The position numbers were made by a program, and so were the translations under genes. A stretch of DNA of 64,000 nucleotides, taken from assembly GCF_000746025.2 (NCBI RefSeq), contig NZ_CP045798.1, forward strand, positions 544,501 through 608,500. The letters run 5' to 3'. Positions 17,249-26,291 of this stretch are shown one piece after another (the first letter of the stretch is position 1; each line of letters opens with the position of its first letter). Origin of the DNA: Thermanaerosceptrum fracticalcis (lineage in GTDB: Bacteria; Bacillota; Peptococcia; DRI-13). The notes beneath the pieces were generated by a model. That model did not search any database, was not told the origin of the DNA, and saw nothing but the letters and a program-made list of their open reading frames with translations.

Positions 17249-18028
17249 TTGAAAATCGAAAAAGACAATAGTGTTCAGGCTGTGAAAAGGGCTTTGAAAA
17301 TAATTGAGTTATTGGGCCGAAGCCGTGAGGAATGGGGAGTTACCGACATTGGCCGGGAATTAGGCTTACACAAAAGTACCATTTACCGGCTCCTTTCCAC
17401 TATGAGTGAGGAAGGTTTTGTTGAGCAGAGTGACACGGGCAAATACCAGTTGGGAACTAAAATCTTAGAAATAGGTGGTCGCATGCTCAATAATATTGAA
17501 ATAAGAAAGGTAGCCATGCCTTTTCTCCTGGAACTATCAAAATATGTGGGGGAAACCGTGCATTTGGTTGTACTCCACGAAGGGGAGGGCATCTATGTCG
17601 ACAAAGTTGAAGCGGAAAATGTTATCCGTATGCATTCCACCATCGGCGCCCGTGTGAAACTCCATTGTTCGGGCGTTGGCAAAAGTATCCTGGCCCATTT
17701 ACCGCCCCAGGAAGTACAGGAAATCATCAGAAAACACGGTTTAACCAAAATCACCGATAATACCATAATCACCTATGAAGCGTTGATGGCCGATTTGGCT
17801 AAGGTAAGAAAACTTGGCTATGCTCTTGACAATGAAGAAAATGAGTATGGCATCCGTTGTGTGGCGGGCCCCATATTAGATTACCGGCAGAGGCCTGTAG
17901 CAGCCCTTTCTGTCTCTGGGCCAACTATGCGGATGACCTTGGAAAAAGTAGAGGAGATTGGCGCTCAGGTGGTAAAAACAGCCTTATTAATTTCTAGGAG
18001 AATGGGGTACACTGCCGACAAATTCTAA
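17249..18028 (+). CDS. IclR-family transcriptional regulator (KdgR-like)
   Basis: A 259-aa regulator: winged-helix domain (about 8-70, with LGLHKSTIYRLLSTM as recognition region) followed by an IclR effector domain ending AALSVSGPTMRMT. The effector domain in this family binds small organic acids. The adjacent dehydratase, KDPG aldolase and KDG kinase genes suggest 2-keto-3-deoxygluconate or a relative as ligand. I place the start at TTG 17249, 8 nt after AGGGGAG; ATG 17210 overlaps the operator and has no SD. The dehydratase gene starts 18 nt after its stop. Confidence 0.9.
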   Translation: MKIEKDNSVQAVKRALKIIELLGRSREEWGVTDIGRELGLHKSTIYRLLSTMSEEGFVEQSDTGKYQLGTKILEIGGRMLNNIEIRKVAMPFLLELSKYVGETVHLVVLHEGEGIYVDKVEAENVIRMHSTIGARVKLHCSGVGKSILAHLPPQEVQEIIRKHGLTKITDNTIITYEALMADLAKVRKLGYALDNEENEYGIRCVAGPILDYRQRPVAALSVSGPTMRMTLEKVEEIGAQVVKTALLISRRMGYTADKF

Positions 18029-18046
18029 AAGGAGAGAGGGATTCAG

Positions 18047-19765
18047 TTGTTAAAGTCACAGAGATTAAAAGGAGCTGCCCCGGAAATCGAATCACTGCGC
18101 TTGGGTATGAATTATACCGAAAATGATTTAGAAAAACCACAAATCATGGTGAATAGCACCCAGGGAGAAAGTCACCCCGGCAGTTATGGGCTAAACCAGC
18201 TGGTAGAAGAAGCCGTAATAGGCGTCTGGAGTAAAGGGGGCAAACCTTCCCGCTATACCGTTACGGATATCTGTGATGGCATCGCCCAGGGACATGAAGG
18301 TATGAATTACTCTTTAGCCTCACGGGAAATCATCGCTGCTATGATTGAAATCCAGGGGCAGGCCAGTCCTTTTGACGGGATCATCCTCTGCGCTTCCTGT
18401 GATAAATCCATTCCCGCCCACCTAATAGCTGCCGCCCGTTTAAATATTCCTGCTATTTTTATTCCAGGCGGAACTGCCCTAACCGGGCCGGGCAATCTTA
18501 GTTTGGAACAGATAGGGACATATAGTGTGCAATACCATCTTGGTAAGATTACAAAAGAAGAATTTACCCATCTCCAGCGGGAGGCTTGCCCAAGCTGCGG
18601 CGCCTGTCAGATGATGGGGACAGCCAGTACGATGCAGGTCATGGCAGAAGCCTTGGGTCTGGCTTTACCGGGTACTGCCCTCATTCCTTTTCCCTTAAAG
18701 AAAATAAGGGATATGGCAAGACAGGCGGGAGAACAAATCTTATATCTAGTGGGAAAAGATATCAAACCCTCTGATATCCTAACAAAGGAAGCCTTTAACA
18801 ACGCCCTGATGGTTCATGCAGCAATCTCCGGTTCTACCAATGCCATCTTACATTTACCTGCAATTGCCAGGGAAGTTGGTATTAAACTGGAACCGTCTGA
18901 GATCGATGAGATACACCGCAGGATACCTTACCTGGTGGACGTCAGACCAACGGGTTATTATGCTACAGAGTTCTTCTGGTATGCCGGTGGAGTACCTGCC
19001 GTCATGTGGGAAATCAAAGAACATTTACACCTGGATCAGCTGACAGTGACCGGAAAGACTTTAGGAGAAAACTTGGAAGAACTTGAGAAATCAGGCTGGT
19101 TCCAGAGAGTAAACCGTTACCTGGAAAACTACCGTATGCAAAAAGAAGCTGTGATCAGGCCCAAACATAACCCCATCCAGGCTCAAGGTTCACTGGCTGT
19201 TCTCAAAGGAAACATTGCCCCTGAAGGCGCTGTGGTGAAACATGCTGCCGTGCCCCGAGAAATGCAGGATCACATTGGTCCTGCCCGGGTCTTTGATCAT
19301 GAGGAAGCAGCCCGGGAAGCAGTTTTGCATAACAGGATACAGCCGGGGGATGTCATTGTGGTCCGCTATGCAGGACCGAAAGGTTCGGGCATGCCTGAAA
19401 TGTTCTATACTACGGAGGCTATTGCCGCCAACCCCCTTTTAAGCAGTACTACGGCTCTAATTACAGATGGCCGGTTTTCGGGGGCTACCCGCGGTCCGGC
19501 TATCGGCCATGTTTCTCCCGAAGCCATTGAAGGTGGTCCTATCGCCCTGGTGCAGGACGGTGATTTAATCCACATTGATATAGCAGGGAGAGGTCTGAAC
19601 ATGATCGGCTGGGACGGCAGTCAAAAAACACCTGCGGAAGTGGCGGAGGAACTGTCCAGGAGGAAGGCGAAGTGGCAGGCTCCGGCAAGTCGATTACAAA
19701 AAGGAATTCTTAAGGTCTTCGGTCGCCTGGCAAGTTCTGCCATGTCCGGGGGCTTTATGGAATAA
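18047..19765 (+). CDS. IlvD/Edd-family dehydratase (sugar-acid dehydratase)
   Basis: A 572-aa Fe-S dehydratase of the dihydroxy-acid / 6-phosphogluconate dehydratase family. Cluster cysteines are in [11 protein letters not shown] (near 120) and [18 protein letters not shown] (near 190), and the C-terminal region has [20 protein letters not shown]. Alone it could be IlvD, but its place between an IclR regulator and KDPG aldolase plus KDG kinase makes a hexonate or pentonate dehydratase producing a 2-keto-3-deoxy sugar acid more likely. TTG 18047 follows GGAGAGAGGG. The exact sugar acid is unknown. Confidence 0.88.
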   Translation: MLKSQRLKGAAPEIESLRLGMNYTENDLEKPQIMVNSTQGESHPGSYGLNQLVEEAVIGVWSKGGKPSRYTVTDICDGIAQGHEGMNYSLASREIIAAMIEIQGQASPFDGIILCASCDKSIPAHLIAAARLNIPAIFIPGGTALTGPGNLSLEQIGTYSVQYHLGKITKEEFTHLQREACPSCGACQMMGTASTMQVMAEALGLALPGTALIPFPLKKIRDMARQAGEQILYLVGKDIKPSDILTKEAFNNALMVHAAISGSTNAILHLPAIAREVGIKLEPSEIDEIHRRIPYLVDVRPTGYYATEFFWYAGGVPAVMWEIKEHLHLDQLTVTGKTLGENLEELEKSGWFQRVNRYLENYRMQKEAVIRPKHNPIQAQGSLAVLKGNIAPEGAVVKHAAVPREMQDHIGPARVFDHEEAAREAVLHNRIQPGDVIVVRYAGPKGSGMPEMFYTTEAIAANPLLSSTTALITDGRFSGATRGPAIGHVSPEAIEGGPIALVQDGDLIHIDIAGRGLNMIGWDGSQKTPAEVAEELSRRKAKWQAPASRLQKGILKVFGRLASSAMSGGFME

Positions 19766-19794
19766 CAATTTAAGTGATTAAAGGAGGAATTATT

Positions 19795-20448
19795 GTGTTA
19801 CCCAACAGAATTAAAATCTTACAAAAACTCATCGAGTGTGGTGTAGTTGCCGTTGTACGGGCAGAATCGGCACAACAGGCCAAGGTTATTGCCGATGCAG
19901 TGAAAGCCGGGGGTGTAACAGCTGTAGAAATTACCATGACAGTTCCCGGAGCTCTGGATGTCATGAAGGAACTGGCTGCTTATTACTCTCCTGAAGAAAT
20001 GTTATTGGGGGCCGGAACAGTGTTAGATGCAGAAACTGCCCGTATGGCTATTTTGGCCGGGGCCCAGTACGTGGTTTCACCTCATCTGAACTTGGAAGTA
20101 GTTAAACTTTGTAACCGCTACCAGGTGCCGGTCATGCCAGGCGCCATGACGATTAAAGAGGTTGTGGAAGCCATGGAAGCAGGAGCAGATGTGGTAAAAA
20201 TCTTTCCGGGGGAAGTTTTAGGCGTAGGCGTGATCAAGGCTATCAAAGGTCCCCTGCCCCAAGCCCCTCTCATGCCTACGGGCGGTGTATCCCTGGATAA
20301 CGTGGACCAGTGGATCCAAGCTGGCTGTGTAGCTGTTGGGGTAGGCAGTGCTTTAACCAAAGGGGCAGCCAAAGGAGATTACGCAGAAGTAACAGAAACA
20401 GCCAGGGCTTTTGTGGAAAAAGTGAAACTGGCCAGAAGCAAGAAATAA
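19795..20448 (+). CDS. eda: 2-dehydro-3-deoxy-phosphogluconate / 4-hydroxy-2-oxoglutarate aldolase
   Basis: Class I aldolase that splits KDPG to pyruvate and glyceraldehyde 3-phosphate. The 217-aa protein has the catalytic Glu in VTAVEITMTVPGA, the Schiff-base Lys in ADVVKIFPGE, and the phosphate-binding PTGGVSLDN and GVGSALTKG. GTG 19795 is 7 nt after AAGGAGG; an upstream GTG at 19774 would translate through the SD. It acts after the KDG kinase encoded next, completing an Entner-Doudoroff-type branch. Confidence 0.92.
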   Translation: MLPNRIKILQKLIECGVVAVVRAESAQQAKVIADAVKAGGVTAVEITMTVPGALDVMKELAAYYSPEEMLLGAGTVLDAETARMAILAGAQYVVSPHLNLEVVKLCNRYQVPVMPGAMTIKEVVEAMEAGADVVKIFPGEVLGVGVIKAIKGPLPQAPLMPTGGVSLDNVDQWIQAGCVAVGVGSALTKGAAKGDYAEVTETARAFVEKVKLARSKK

Positions 20449-20473
20449 GTAAGAAGTAAGGTAGGTCTTTAAC

Positions 20474-21496
20474 ATGAAAAAGGTAGTGACTTTCGGAGAA
20501 ATCATGCTGAGGCTCTCGACGCCTAATTATCAGCGCTTTGTCCAGGCCGAAAGCTTTGATGTAACTTATGGCGGGGGAGAGGCCAATGTGGCGGCTTCTT
20601 TAGCCAACTACGGGCTTGATGCTTATTTTGTCACGAAGGTTCCTGATAACCCTATGGGTCAAGCTGCCATTAATCATTTGAGAAGGTATGGTGTACATAC
20701 CGACCATATTTTAAAAGGCGGCCCCCGCCTGGGTATTTACTTCCTGGAATATGGTGCATCCCAGCGTCCCTCCAAGGTTGTCTATGACAGAGCCAATTCC
20801 TCCATTTCCCAGGTAAAAGCGGGCGAATTTGACTGGGAAAAAATCTTCCAGGGCGCAGACCTCTTCCATTTCACCGGGATTACACCTGCCCTGGGTGATG
20901 CTGCGGCAGCTGCAACCCTGGAAGCCTGCCAGGCTGCCAAGAAAATGGGTGTTACGGTTAGCTGTGACTATAACTACCGGAAAAATCTCTGGAGTCCTCA
21001 AAAAGCCAATGAGATCATGAGTCGTTTAATGGAGTATGTAGATATCGGTATCGGCAATGAAGAAGATGCCGAAAAAGTTTTCGGTATTCATGCCACAGGT
21101 ACCGATGTGACCTCCGGTCAATTAAGCCTGGAGGGCTATAAGTCCGTAGCAAGACAGTTAGTCGAAAGGTTCGGGTTTAAGAAAACCGCCATTACCTTAC
21201 GGGAGAGTTATTCCGCTTTTGACAACGGCTGGTCTGCGCTGCTTTATGATGGTAAAGAATTCTATCATTCCAAAAAATATAACATTCATATCGTGGACAG
21301 AGTGGGCGGCGGCGACTCCTTTGTGGGAGGCCTGCTTTACGGTTTGTTATCCGGCATGAGTAATCAGGAGGCCTTAGAGTTTGGCGTAGCTGCTTCCTGT
21401 TTGAAACATACCATTCACGGAGACTTTAACCACGTTACAGTTTCCGAGGTGAAAAGCCTGATGGAAGGCGATGCTTCGGGAAGGGTACAGCGGTAA
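20474..21496 (+). CDS. kdgK: 2-keto-3-deoxygluconate kinase (PfkB family)
   Basis: Ribokinase/PfkB-family sugar kinase, 340 aa, phosphorylating KDG to KDPG for the aldolase upstream. It begins KVVTFGEIMLRLSTP, has YGGGEANVAASLANYG for substrate binding, and the C-terminal ATP/anion-hole motif VGGGDSFVGGLLYG with the catalytic Asp. The spacing of 25 nt from eda and the single terminator after it indicate one operon from the IclR gene to here. Confidence 0.9.
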   Translation: MKKVVTFGEIMLRLSTPNYQRFVQAESFDVTYGGGEANVAASLANYGLDAYFVTKVPDNPMGQAAINHLRRYGVHTDHILKGGPRLGIYFLEYGASQRPSKVVYDRANSSISQVKAGEFDWEKIFQGADLFHFTGITPALGDAAAAATLEACQAAKKMGVTVSCDYNYRKNLWSPQKANEIMSRLMEYVDIGIGNEEDAEKVFGIHATGTDVTSGQLSLEGYKSVARQLVERFGFKKTAITLRESYSAFDNGWSALLYDGKEFYHSKKYNIHIVDRVGGGDSFVGGLLYGLLSGMSNQEALEFGVAASCLKHTIHGDFNHVTVSEVKSLMEGDASGRVQR

Positions 21497-21561
21497 GATA
21501 ACGTGAATCGTTAACCGTGAACGGTGAAGACCGTATAACAAAATTCAACCTTGAATATGTT

Positions 21562-21606
21562 AAAAAACAAAAACCAGCAGGATAACCTGACTGGTTTTTG
21601 TTTTTT
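21562..21606 (+). terminator. Rho-independent terminator of the KDG operon
   Basis: A long hairpin, AAAAAACAAAAACCAG-CAGG with CCTG-A-CTGGTTTTTGTTTTTT and an ATAA loop, ending in a T-run. The 65 bases before it (21497-21561) contain short repeats of the GTGAACGGTGAA kind. Confidence 0.88.
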
Positions 21607-21656
21607 AAAAATTATCCGGTAATCGGTAGGCAGATATCGGAAGTCGAAAAGATTGA

Positions 21657-21872
21657 CTAGATTTGGCCGCCGTTCTTTAAGTGTTCTTCGGCAAATTGCA
21701 CCATTTTTCTGGTCATATAACCACCGATATAACCGTTTTGACGGGAGGTCAAACTGCCTTTATCGACGGCTTCATAGTTGCCTAACCCCAGTTCTCCAGC
21801 CATTTCAAATTTCAAACTGTTTAAGAAAGACTTGGCTCCTTGTACAGCAGGTTTATTTGTGTTTCTTGGCAT
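21657..21872 (-). CDS. Alpha/beta-type small acid-soluble spore protein
   Basis: A 71-aa DNA-coating protein of the dormant spore core, with the conserved family segments KFEMAGELGLGNYEAVDKG and TSRQNGYIGGYMTRKMV. The GELG part includes the GPR protease site region used at germination. ATG 21872 (reverse) has SD AAAGGAGG about 8 nt upstream; upstream in-frame codons have none. It would be made in the forespore under sigma-G. It is divergent from sigK and is direct evidence for an endospore former. Confidence 0.93.
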   Translation of the reverse strand: MPRNTNKPAVQGAKSFLNSLKFEMAGELGLGNYEAVDKGSLTSRQNGYIGGYMTRKMVQFAEEHLKNGGQI

Positions 21873-22005
21873 TTTTGTTTCCTCCTTTAGCAAATTAGTA
21901 TTTATTGTGGTTTCGTTTATAGGATGTGCAGTGGGGAAAAAGATATGATGCAAATCTTTTGGCAATTCTACCAACATTGTTAAGTGGTTTTTTAAAAAAA
22001 GGACA

Positions 22006-22035
22006 GACACATTATCCCAATAACCTCCATACAAT
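22006..22035 (+). promoter_or_regulatory. Sigma-E/sigma-K type sporulation promoter of sigK
   Basis: CATACAAT (22028-22035) is a perfect mother-cell -10. GACACATT 14 bp upstream (22006-22013) fits the sigma-E -35 GKMATATT at six of eight positions. It lies 33 nt before the sigK start, as expected for sigma-E-driven transcription in the mother cell. Confidence 0.65.
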
Positions 22036-22067
22036 TTACAGCGAATTTAAATGGAGGGGGAGTTTAG

Positions 22068-22526
22068 ATGGGATTCGGAACAGTAGTGGTTGCTACTGTC
22101 ACTCTGGCAAAAAGTATCTTATTGCTTTTTTATTATTTGAATAACAATGCTTTTCCCCGACCTCTTTCCGATGAAGAAGAGACCTATTATCTTGAAGAAT
22201 TTAAAAAAGGAAACATGAATGCCAGGAATATCCTTATTGAACATAACCTACGACTGGTAGCACATATAGGGAAAAAATTTGACAGCACAGGCGAGGATAA
22301 GGATGATATCATTTCTATCGGTACTATCGGTCTGATTAAGGCTATCAATACATTTGACAGTGACAAAGGCACCAAGTTAGCCACATATGCCGCTCGCTGC
22401 ATTGAAAACGAGATCTTGATGCATCTCAGGGCCACGAAAAAAAATAAAGGTGAAGTATCATTATATGATCCCATCGGTATTGATAAGGAGGGCAATGAGA
22501 TAACACTAACGGTTTATCTGTATTGA
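22068..22526 (+). pseudogene. sigK: 5' portion of the pro-sigma-K gene, interrupted by a skin-type element
   Basis: The product starts with a hydrophobic pro-region (about 20 residues, cleaved by SpoIVFB in other species), then [13 protein letters not shown] and sigma region 2: [34 protein letters not shown] and [17 protein letters not shown]. It runs normally to KEGNEITL, where SigK proteins continue with IDILG and regions 3-4. Here it instead reads TVYLY and stops. The missing half (about 85 residues) is not in the window. In Bacillus subtilis and several clostridia sigK is split the same way by the skin element, excised in the mother cell by SpoIVCA. SD GGAGGGGG precedes ATG. Confidence 0.9.
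22494..22498 (+). other. Probable recombination core (attachment site) of the skin-type element
   Basis: AATGA within the codons for GNEI, just before sigK homology ends. The B. subtilis skin junction is reported to share AATGA, there in the ENEI codons. The ENEI of this gene (about 60 codons-worth of bases upstream) is intact, so this element uses a later NEI. The partner site would be outside the window. Confidence 0.5.
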
Positions 22527-23374
22527 CTAGATAACTTAGGATAAAGCACTAGAGTAAACTCATCTCCTTTTTGATGTTTTTCTTTGCGATAAGTGCCGTA
22601 TTCCAATATTGATTTCAAGAGGTTGTTTTTTTCCGCAGGACTTTTAAGTTCTGAATAAATATCCAAGGCGTTTTGCACCATAGGTATTATTTCTACCTGT
22701 GCTTTTACTCTTTGCATTTCATCATTCAGTGCTTTTTCCGCATTATTAATGGCTGTTTTGGTTGCATCAATTCGTTCGGTAATAGTACGTGATCTTTCTA
22801 AAAAAGTTTCTTCATCATAGATGCCCCGCTCAAGAAGATCGTGTAGTCGTCCTTTTTGCTTTTCCAATTCGGAGAGTTCCTTTTCTAAATTTTGCAGGGC
22901 TTTTCTACGAATATCTATAACGTTATCAGTTTTTAATTGTGGTTTGGATAGATTCCATTTTGCCTGATATTCCCGAAGCCAATTTCTTAGCCCTTCAATA
23001 ACCCGGTTTTCCACAAATTCAAACCGACTGCTTTTATTGGGACAACGAGTATTGTAACAGATGAAATGCGGCCTTTGATTTGTGTAAACCCTTAAAACCA
23101 TAGCTGACCCGCAAATATCACACTTAATAAGACCAGCAAGCGGGTTAACGATCCCATTTTGCAGTTGATAGGGAACATGATATTTGTTTTTTAATATTTC
23201 TTGAGCTTTAGTAAACTGTTCTTCTCTCACAAGGGGTTGGTGCTTGCCTTTAGAATATATCCATTCTTCTTTAGGTCTTGTTCGCACATCTTTTCTTTTT
23301 CCAGATACAACTGATTTTTTATATTCTTTTTTTTTCCATGTGATTATGCCTATATAAACAGGGTTTTTAAGAAT
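22514..23374 (-). pseudogene. SpoIVCA-like large serine recombinase, C-terminal part (split by an IS)
   Basis: Carboxyl part of the site-specific recombinase that should excise the element from sigK. From KNPVYIGI onward it shows the recombinase domain, a zinc ribbon (CDICGSAMV ... CYNTRC), a long coiled coil (about 90 residues with ELSELEKQKGRLHDLLERG) and a basic tail. Its stop codon overlaps the truncated sigK frame by 13 bp, so the two are convergent. The coding frame is broken at AAGAAT (23369-23374), the left copy of the IS target duplication. Joining 25734-25006 to 23368-22514 restores an uninterrupted frame (SVLSIL-KNPVYIG) of about 527 residues. Confidence 0.9.
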
Positions 23375-25005
23375 ACAGGAGTTATGCAGTTGGTGGAAAT
23401 AAATAGAAAATAATAACTCAAAAAATATTTTAAAAAAGATCCTAATTTTCGACAAAAAAGGTCTTGACTTTTTCGAAAAGCCCCCATAATCGCTTTGGAT
23501 GGTATTTTTTACCATCACTCTAGCGATATGGGTGATGTTGATGAAGAAACTGTGTAAACCAACTTTCGAAAAAAAGGATCACGGTCAAGGTGCCGGAATC
23601 CCGGTACTCAAGACAATTTGGGATTTGTTTGACCTGTCTCTGCTGTTTTCCCAGTCCGGAATACGCAAACACTCCGGAATTCCAGCGTGGCTCCTGGCTT
23701 TTGCCTACATCTGCGGCCTTGCTAATCATTCAAGTTCTGCAAATCAAAATGCTAAGTTTTCAACGGAAGCTCCATTTTTACAACAACTGCTTTCCGGGCA
23801 AATCATCTCTCAAAGTGCCTTCAGCCGGTTTCTCTCCAAGCCCTTTCAGTGGCTCCGGTTCTCTTTGGGCAGATTTGCCAGGTTACAAGAAAACACGGAT
23901 AGCAGGCTGACCGACGGCGATATCATTGCCTTAGACGATACTAAAATTGAGCATCCTCACGGTAAAAAAATCCCCTTTCTCTGTTGGCTCTTTGACAGTT
24001 CGGATAAGTGCCATGTATGGTGCATTAATCTTGTGTCGACCCTGGCTGTCTTAAAGAATGGGCTCGAATATCCTATGCTGTGGCGCTTCTGGGTTAAAAA
24101 TGGCCAGGAGAATGAAAAACAAACCAAGCTTGATCTTGCTAAACAGATGCTCGCAGAGGTGCGTCAGTTGAACAAGGCCAGACTCTGGGTAGCCATGGAT
24201 CGCTGGTTTTTGTGTAAAAAGTTCCTGAACTGGCTGATGGGTCAAAATTTTGACTGGGTTACCAAAGCCAAACGTAACACGGCGCTATTCAGGAAAATCT
24301 ACGACCCGGTACTAGGAAAGGAACGCTACATTAAACTTAATCCGAAGCAACTGCTGCGAGAAGTTTATTCCCAGCTTCGGGTCCTTGGCAAAGAATCGGT
24401 TCTCAGTATTCCGGACATTTACATCAAAATGCCCTATGAGACCTTAACACGCAAGGGAAAACCCATTACTAGACAACGTTTTTTACCCATAGCTGCCATT
24501 GCAGCCACTTATGAGAAGCAGGCTGTCGAGGGCAGCATAGTTCTTCCGGAGGAAGAATGCCCGGCAACCTTCAAGGATGCGTATCTCCTGATAAGCAATC
24601 GCGTAGATACGCCGGAAGAAGCTGCAACTGCCTATGCTAAACGATGGAGAATAGAAGTTTTTTACCGCACCGCTAAACAGAATCTTGGTTTAACATCTTG
24701 CTATGCTCAGTCTGAAACAGCTCATTTCGCACATGTGGAGCTCTTGTTTACAGCGAAGACCCTTCTTTGTTATGCCTCTTGGGAGTGCAATAAAGAAGGC
24801 GCCGAACAAGCCCCCTCCCTCTGCGAAGTGATAAGGTACTTCTTCAACGCCGGTTGTCGGATCCGCTGTTGCGAGCAGTTGATCCAAGTCTATTTTGACA
24901 CGGCAACCCAGCGTTTTTCAAGGCTTATTGATAAATTCTGGCCACATTCTTTGGAACTTAGGTTATGGAATTGGAAAAATTATCCTGAAACTGCATAACT
25001 ACTGT
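23375..25005 (+). mobile_element. IS4-superfamily insertion sequence inside the recombinase gene
   Basis: A 1,631-bp element bounded by 17-bp terminal inverted repeats with one mismatch (ACAGGAGTTATGCAGTT at 23375-23391; ACAGTAGTTATGCAGTT read inward from 25005) and flanked by the direct repeat AAGAAT (23369-23374 and 25006-25011). It carries one transposase gene. The perfect duplication and near-identical ends suggest a recent insertion. A GATGGTA-TTTTT-TACCATC hairpin (23498-23516) lies just before the transposase start. Confidence 0.92.
23541..24998 (+). CDS. IS4-superfamily DDE transposase
   Basis: Transposase of about 485 aa. Catalytic residues are visible as the first Asp in DIIALDDTKIEHP, the second in WVAMDRWFLCKK, and the Glu in the YREK-like signature RWRIEVFYRTAKQNLGL. 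The stop codon lies inside the right inverted repeat. Several in-frame starts exist (GTG 23532, ATG 23535, ATG 23541, and upstream ATG 23499 in the hairpin); ATG 23541 is my choice because GGTGA precedes it, but it is uncertain by up to 14 residues. Apparently intact, so the IS may be active. Confidence 0.88.
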   Translation: MKKLCKPTFEKKDHGQGAGIPVLKTIWDLFDLSLLFSQSGIRKHSGIPAWLLAFAYICGLANHSSSANQNAKFSTEAPFLQQLLSGQIISQSAFSRFLSKPFQWLRFSLGRFARLQENTDSRLTDGDIIALDDTKIEHPHGKKIPFLCWLFDSSDKCHVWCINLVSTLAVLKNGLEYPMLWRFWVKNGQENEKQTKLDLAKQMLAEVRQLNKARLWVAMDRWFLCKKFLNWLMGQNFDWVTKAKRNTALFRKIYDPVLGKERYIKLNPKQLLREVYSQLRVLGKESVLSIPDIYIKMPYETLTRKGKPITRQRFLPIAAIAATYEKQAVEGSIVLPEEECPATFKDAYLLISNRVDTPEEAATAYAKRWRIEVFYRTAKQNLGLTSCYAQSETAHFAHVELLFTAKTLLCYASWECNKEGAEQAPSLCEVIRYFFNAGCRIRCCEQLIQVYFDTATQRFSRLIDKFWPHSLELRLWNWKNYPETA

Positions 25006-25734
25006 AAGAATAGATAAAACAGAAGAAGATTTCCATTCAATTCCTGTATATGAACGATACCCTAGACGGTTGAGTTCGTTTGCTATTTTATTAGCTCCCA
25101 TTCGTAGAGAGGGGTCCTCGTGAGTGTACCAGTCAAAAATCATTTTAACGACAGGTGCCTGTTCCGGGTGAGGGACCAGGTATCTATTTTTGTCTTTTTC
25201 TTCGATAAGATAACCATAAGGCGGTCTTGTGCCAATATAGTTTCCTTCCTGCACGGAGCGGACACGGCCTCCTTGAAGCCTTCTGGTTATGATTTTGAGT
25301 TCCTTTCGGGCCATAAATGCTTCAAATTCGCTGTATTCTTCATCAAATTCATTTTGCAAGTCATATATCTTACGAGGGGTGATAATCTTAGTATTGGCCT
25401 TTTTAAACGTTTCTAGGATAAGTCCCTGCTCTTGCATATTGCCTCGGCCAAGACGATCCATGTCCATACACAGGACAGATTTCCATTTGCCTTCTTCTAC
25501 ATCTTTTAAAAGTTCCAGCATCTCAGGTCGATGTATCAGGCTTTCACCTGAGACAATTTCTTCGTAAACTTTTGTTACATTTATTTGCAGTTCTTTTGCC
25601 AGTCTAAATAATGCTTTTTTATGTTTTGCCAGCGTTTCGCCTTCGCCACGAGCTTCTGCTTCCCGGTCCTCACGAGACTTGCGAAGATAAATGCAAGCTG
25701 GCTCCAGGTCTATATTGTAAGTTTTGCTAATCAT
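25006..25734 (-). pseudogene. SpoIVCA-like large serine recombinase, N-terminal catalytic part (split by an IS)
   Basis: Resolvase-type catalytic domain: the nucleophilic serine is in CIYLRKSRED, followed by VYEEIVSGES, SVLCMDMDRLGRGNMQ and the start of the recombinase domain (GTRPPYGYLIEE). It begins 3 nt after the immA-like gene ends and is therefore the third gene of that operon. At ATTCTT it runs into the IS and would terminate after about 15 IS-encoded residues, so no functional integrase can be made from this copy. Confidence 0.9.
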
Positions 25735-25737
25735 GTT

Positions 25738-26196
25738 TTATCCCACTATCCTTGTCTTAGTTTTTGTCAACATAGCAACATCCGGCAGTTTCAGTCTAAA
25801 ATCAACCATCTCTTCGGTTACATTGAACCACTCGGCAAACTCCCATTTTTCGGCCATTCCGTTTTTTATCACACGTAAAAGTTTGCCTCGAGGCATAAGG
25901 TATTGTGCAGCCCATTTTAAGGCTCTATACTCAGCCTTGCTTATTTCCAACCTATCCTGATAATGAAAAAAAGTCCGGGGAACAGAATTGCCTGTAGTTG
26001 TAAAATGATGCCCGATCTCTTCCGCCAGAACACAACGAAGATAAGCACTGGAGCTTTGTTTTAATGAGTTGCTTAACCCAATAATAGGCGGCAAACCAGA
26101 TTTTGCCCAATAAACTGCTTCCAAAGGCGGTTTGAAATCCCACCATTGTATATCGATACCTTGTCTTTCAGCTAGTTTAAATAATTTAACAGGCAT
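25738..26196 (-). CDS. ImmA/IrrE-type metallopeptidase
   Basis: A protease of about 150 aa with the zinc motif AEEIGHHF (HExxH variant EIGHH with the preceding E) typical of ImmA, which in ICEBs1 and related phages cleaves the ImmR repressor to induce the element. It follows an immR-like gene and precedes the recombinase in one reverse-strand operon. The start is uncertain: ATG 26196 (MPVKLFKLAERQGID) or ATG 26202 after AGGGTG; earlier ATGs reach into the hairpin at 26249. Note that HExxH here reads EEIGHHF, so the first His of a strict HExxH is replaced; activity needs checking. Confidence 0.72.
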   Translation of the reverse strand: MPVKLFKLAERQGIDIQWWDFKPPLEAVYWAKSGLPPIIGLSNSLKQSSSAYLRCVLAEEIGHHFTTTGNSVPRTFFHYQDRLEISKAEYRALKWAAQYLMPRGKLLRVIKNGMAEKWEFAEWFNVTEEMVDFRLKLPDVAMLTKTKTRIVG

Positions 26197-26248
26197 GTCC
26201 ATCACCCTGCAAATTTTGTCGTTGTTTGTCAAAATATCCATATATGAC

Positions 26249-26291
26249 AGAACCTGCCACATGACTTATCAGTAGCAGGTTCTTATTTTTT
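26249..26291 (+). terminator. Hairpin between immR-like and immA-like genes
   Basis: AGAACCTGC (26249-26257) pairs with GCAGGTTCT (26275-26283) and, on the plus strand, is followed by TATTTTTTG. On the gene-bearing minus strand there is no T-run, so it would act as an attenuating or processing hairpin between immR and immA. Confidence 0.55.
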
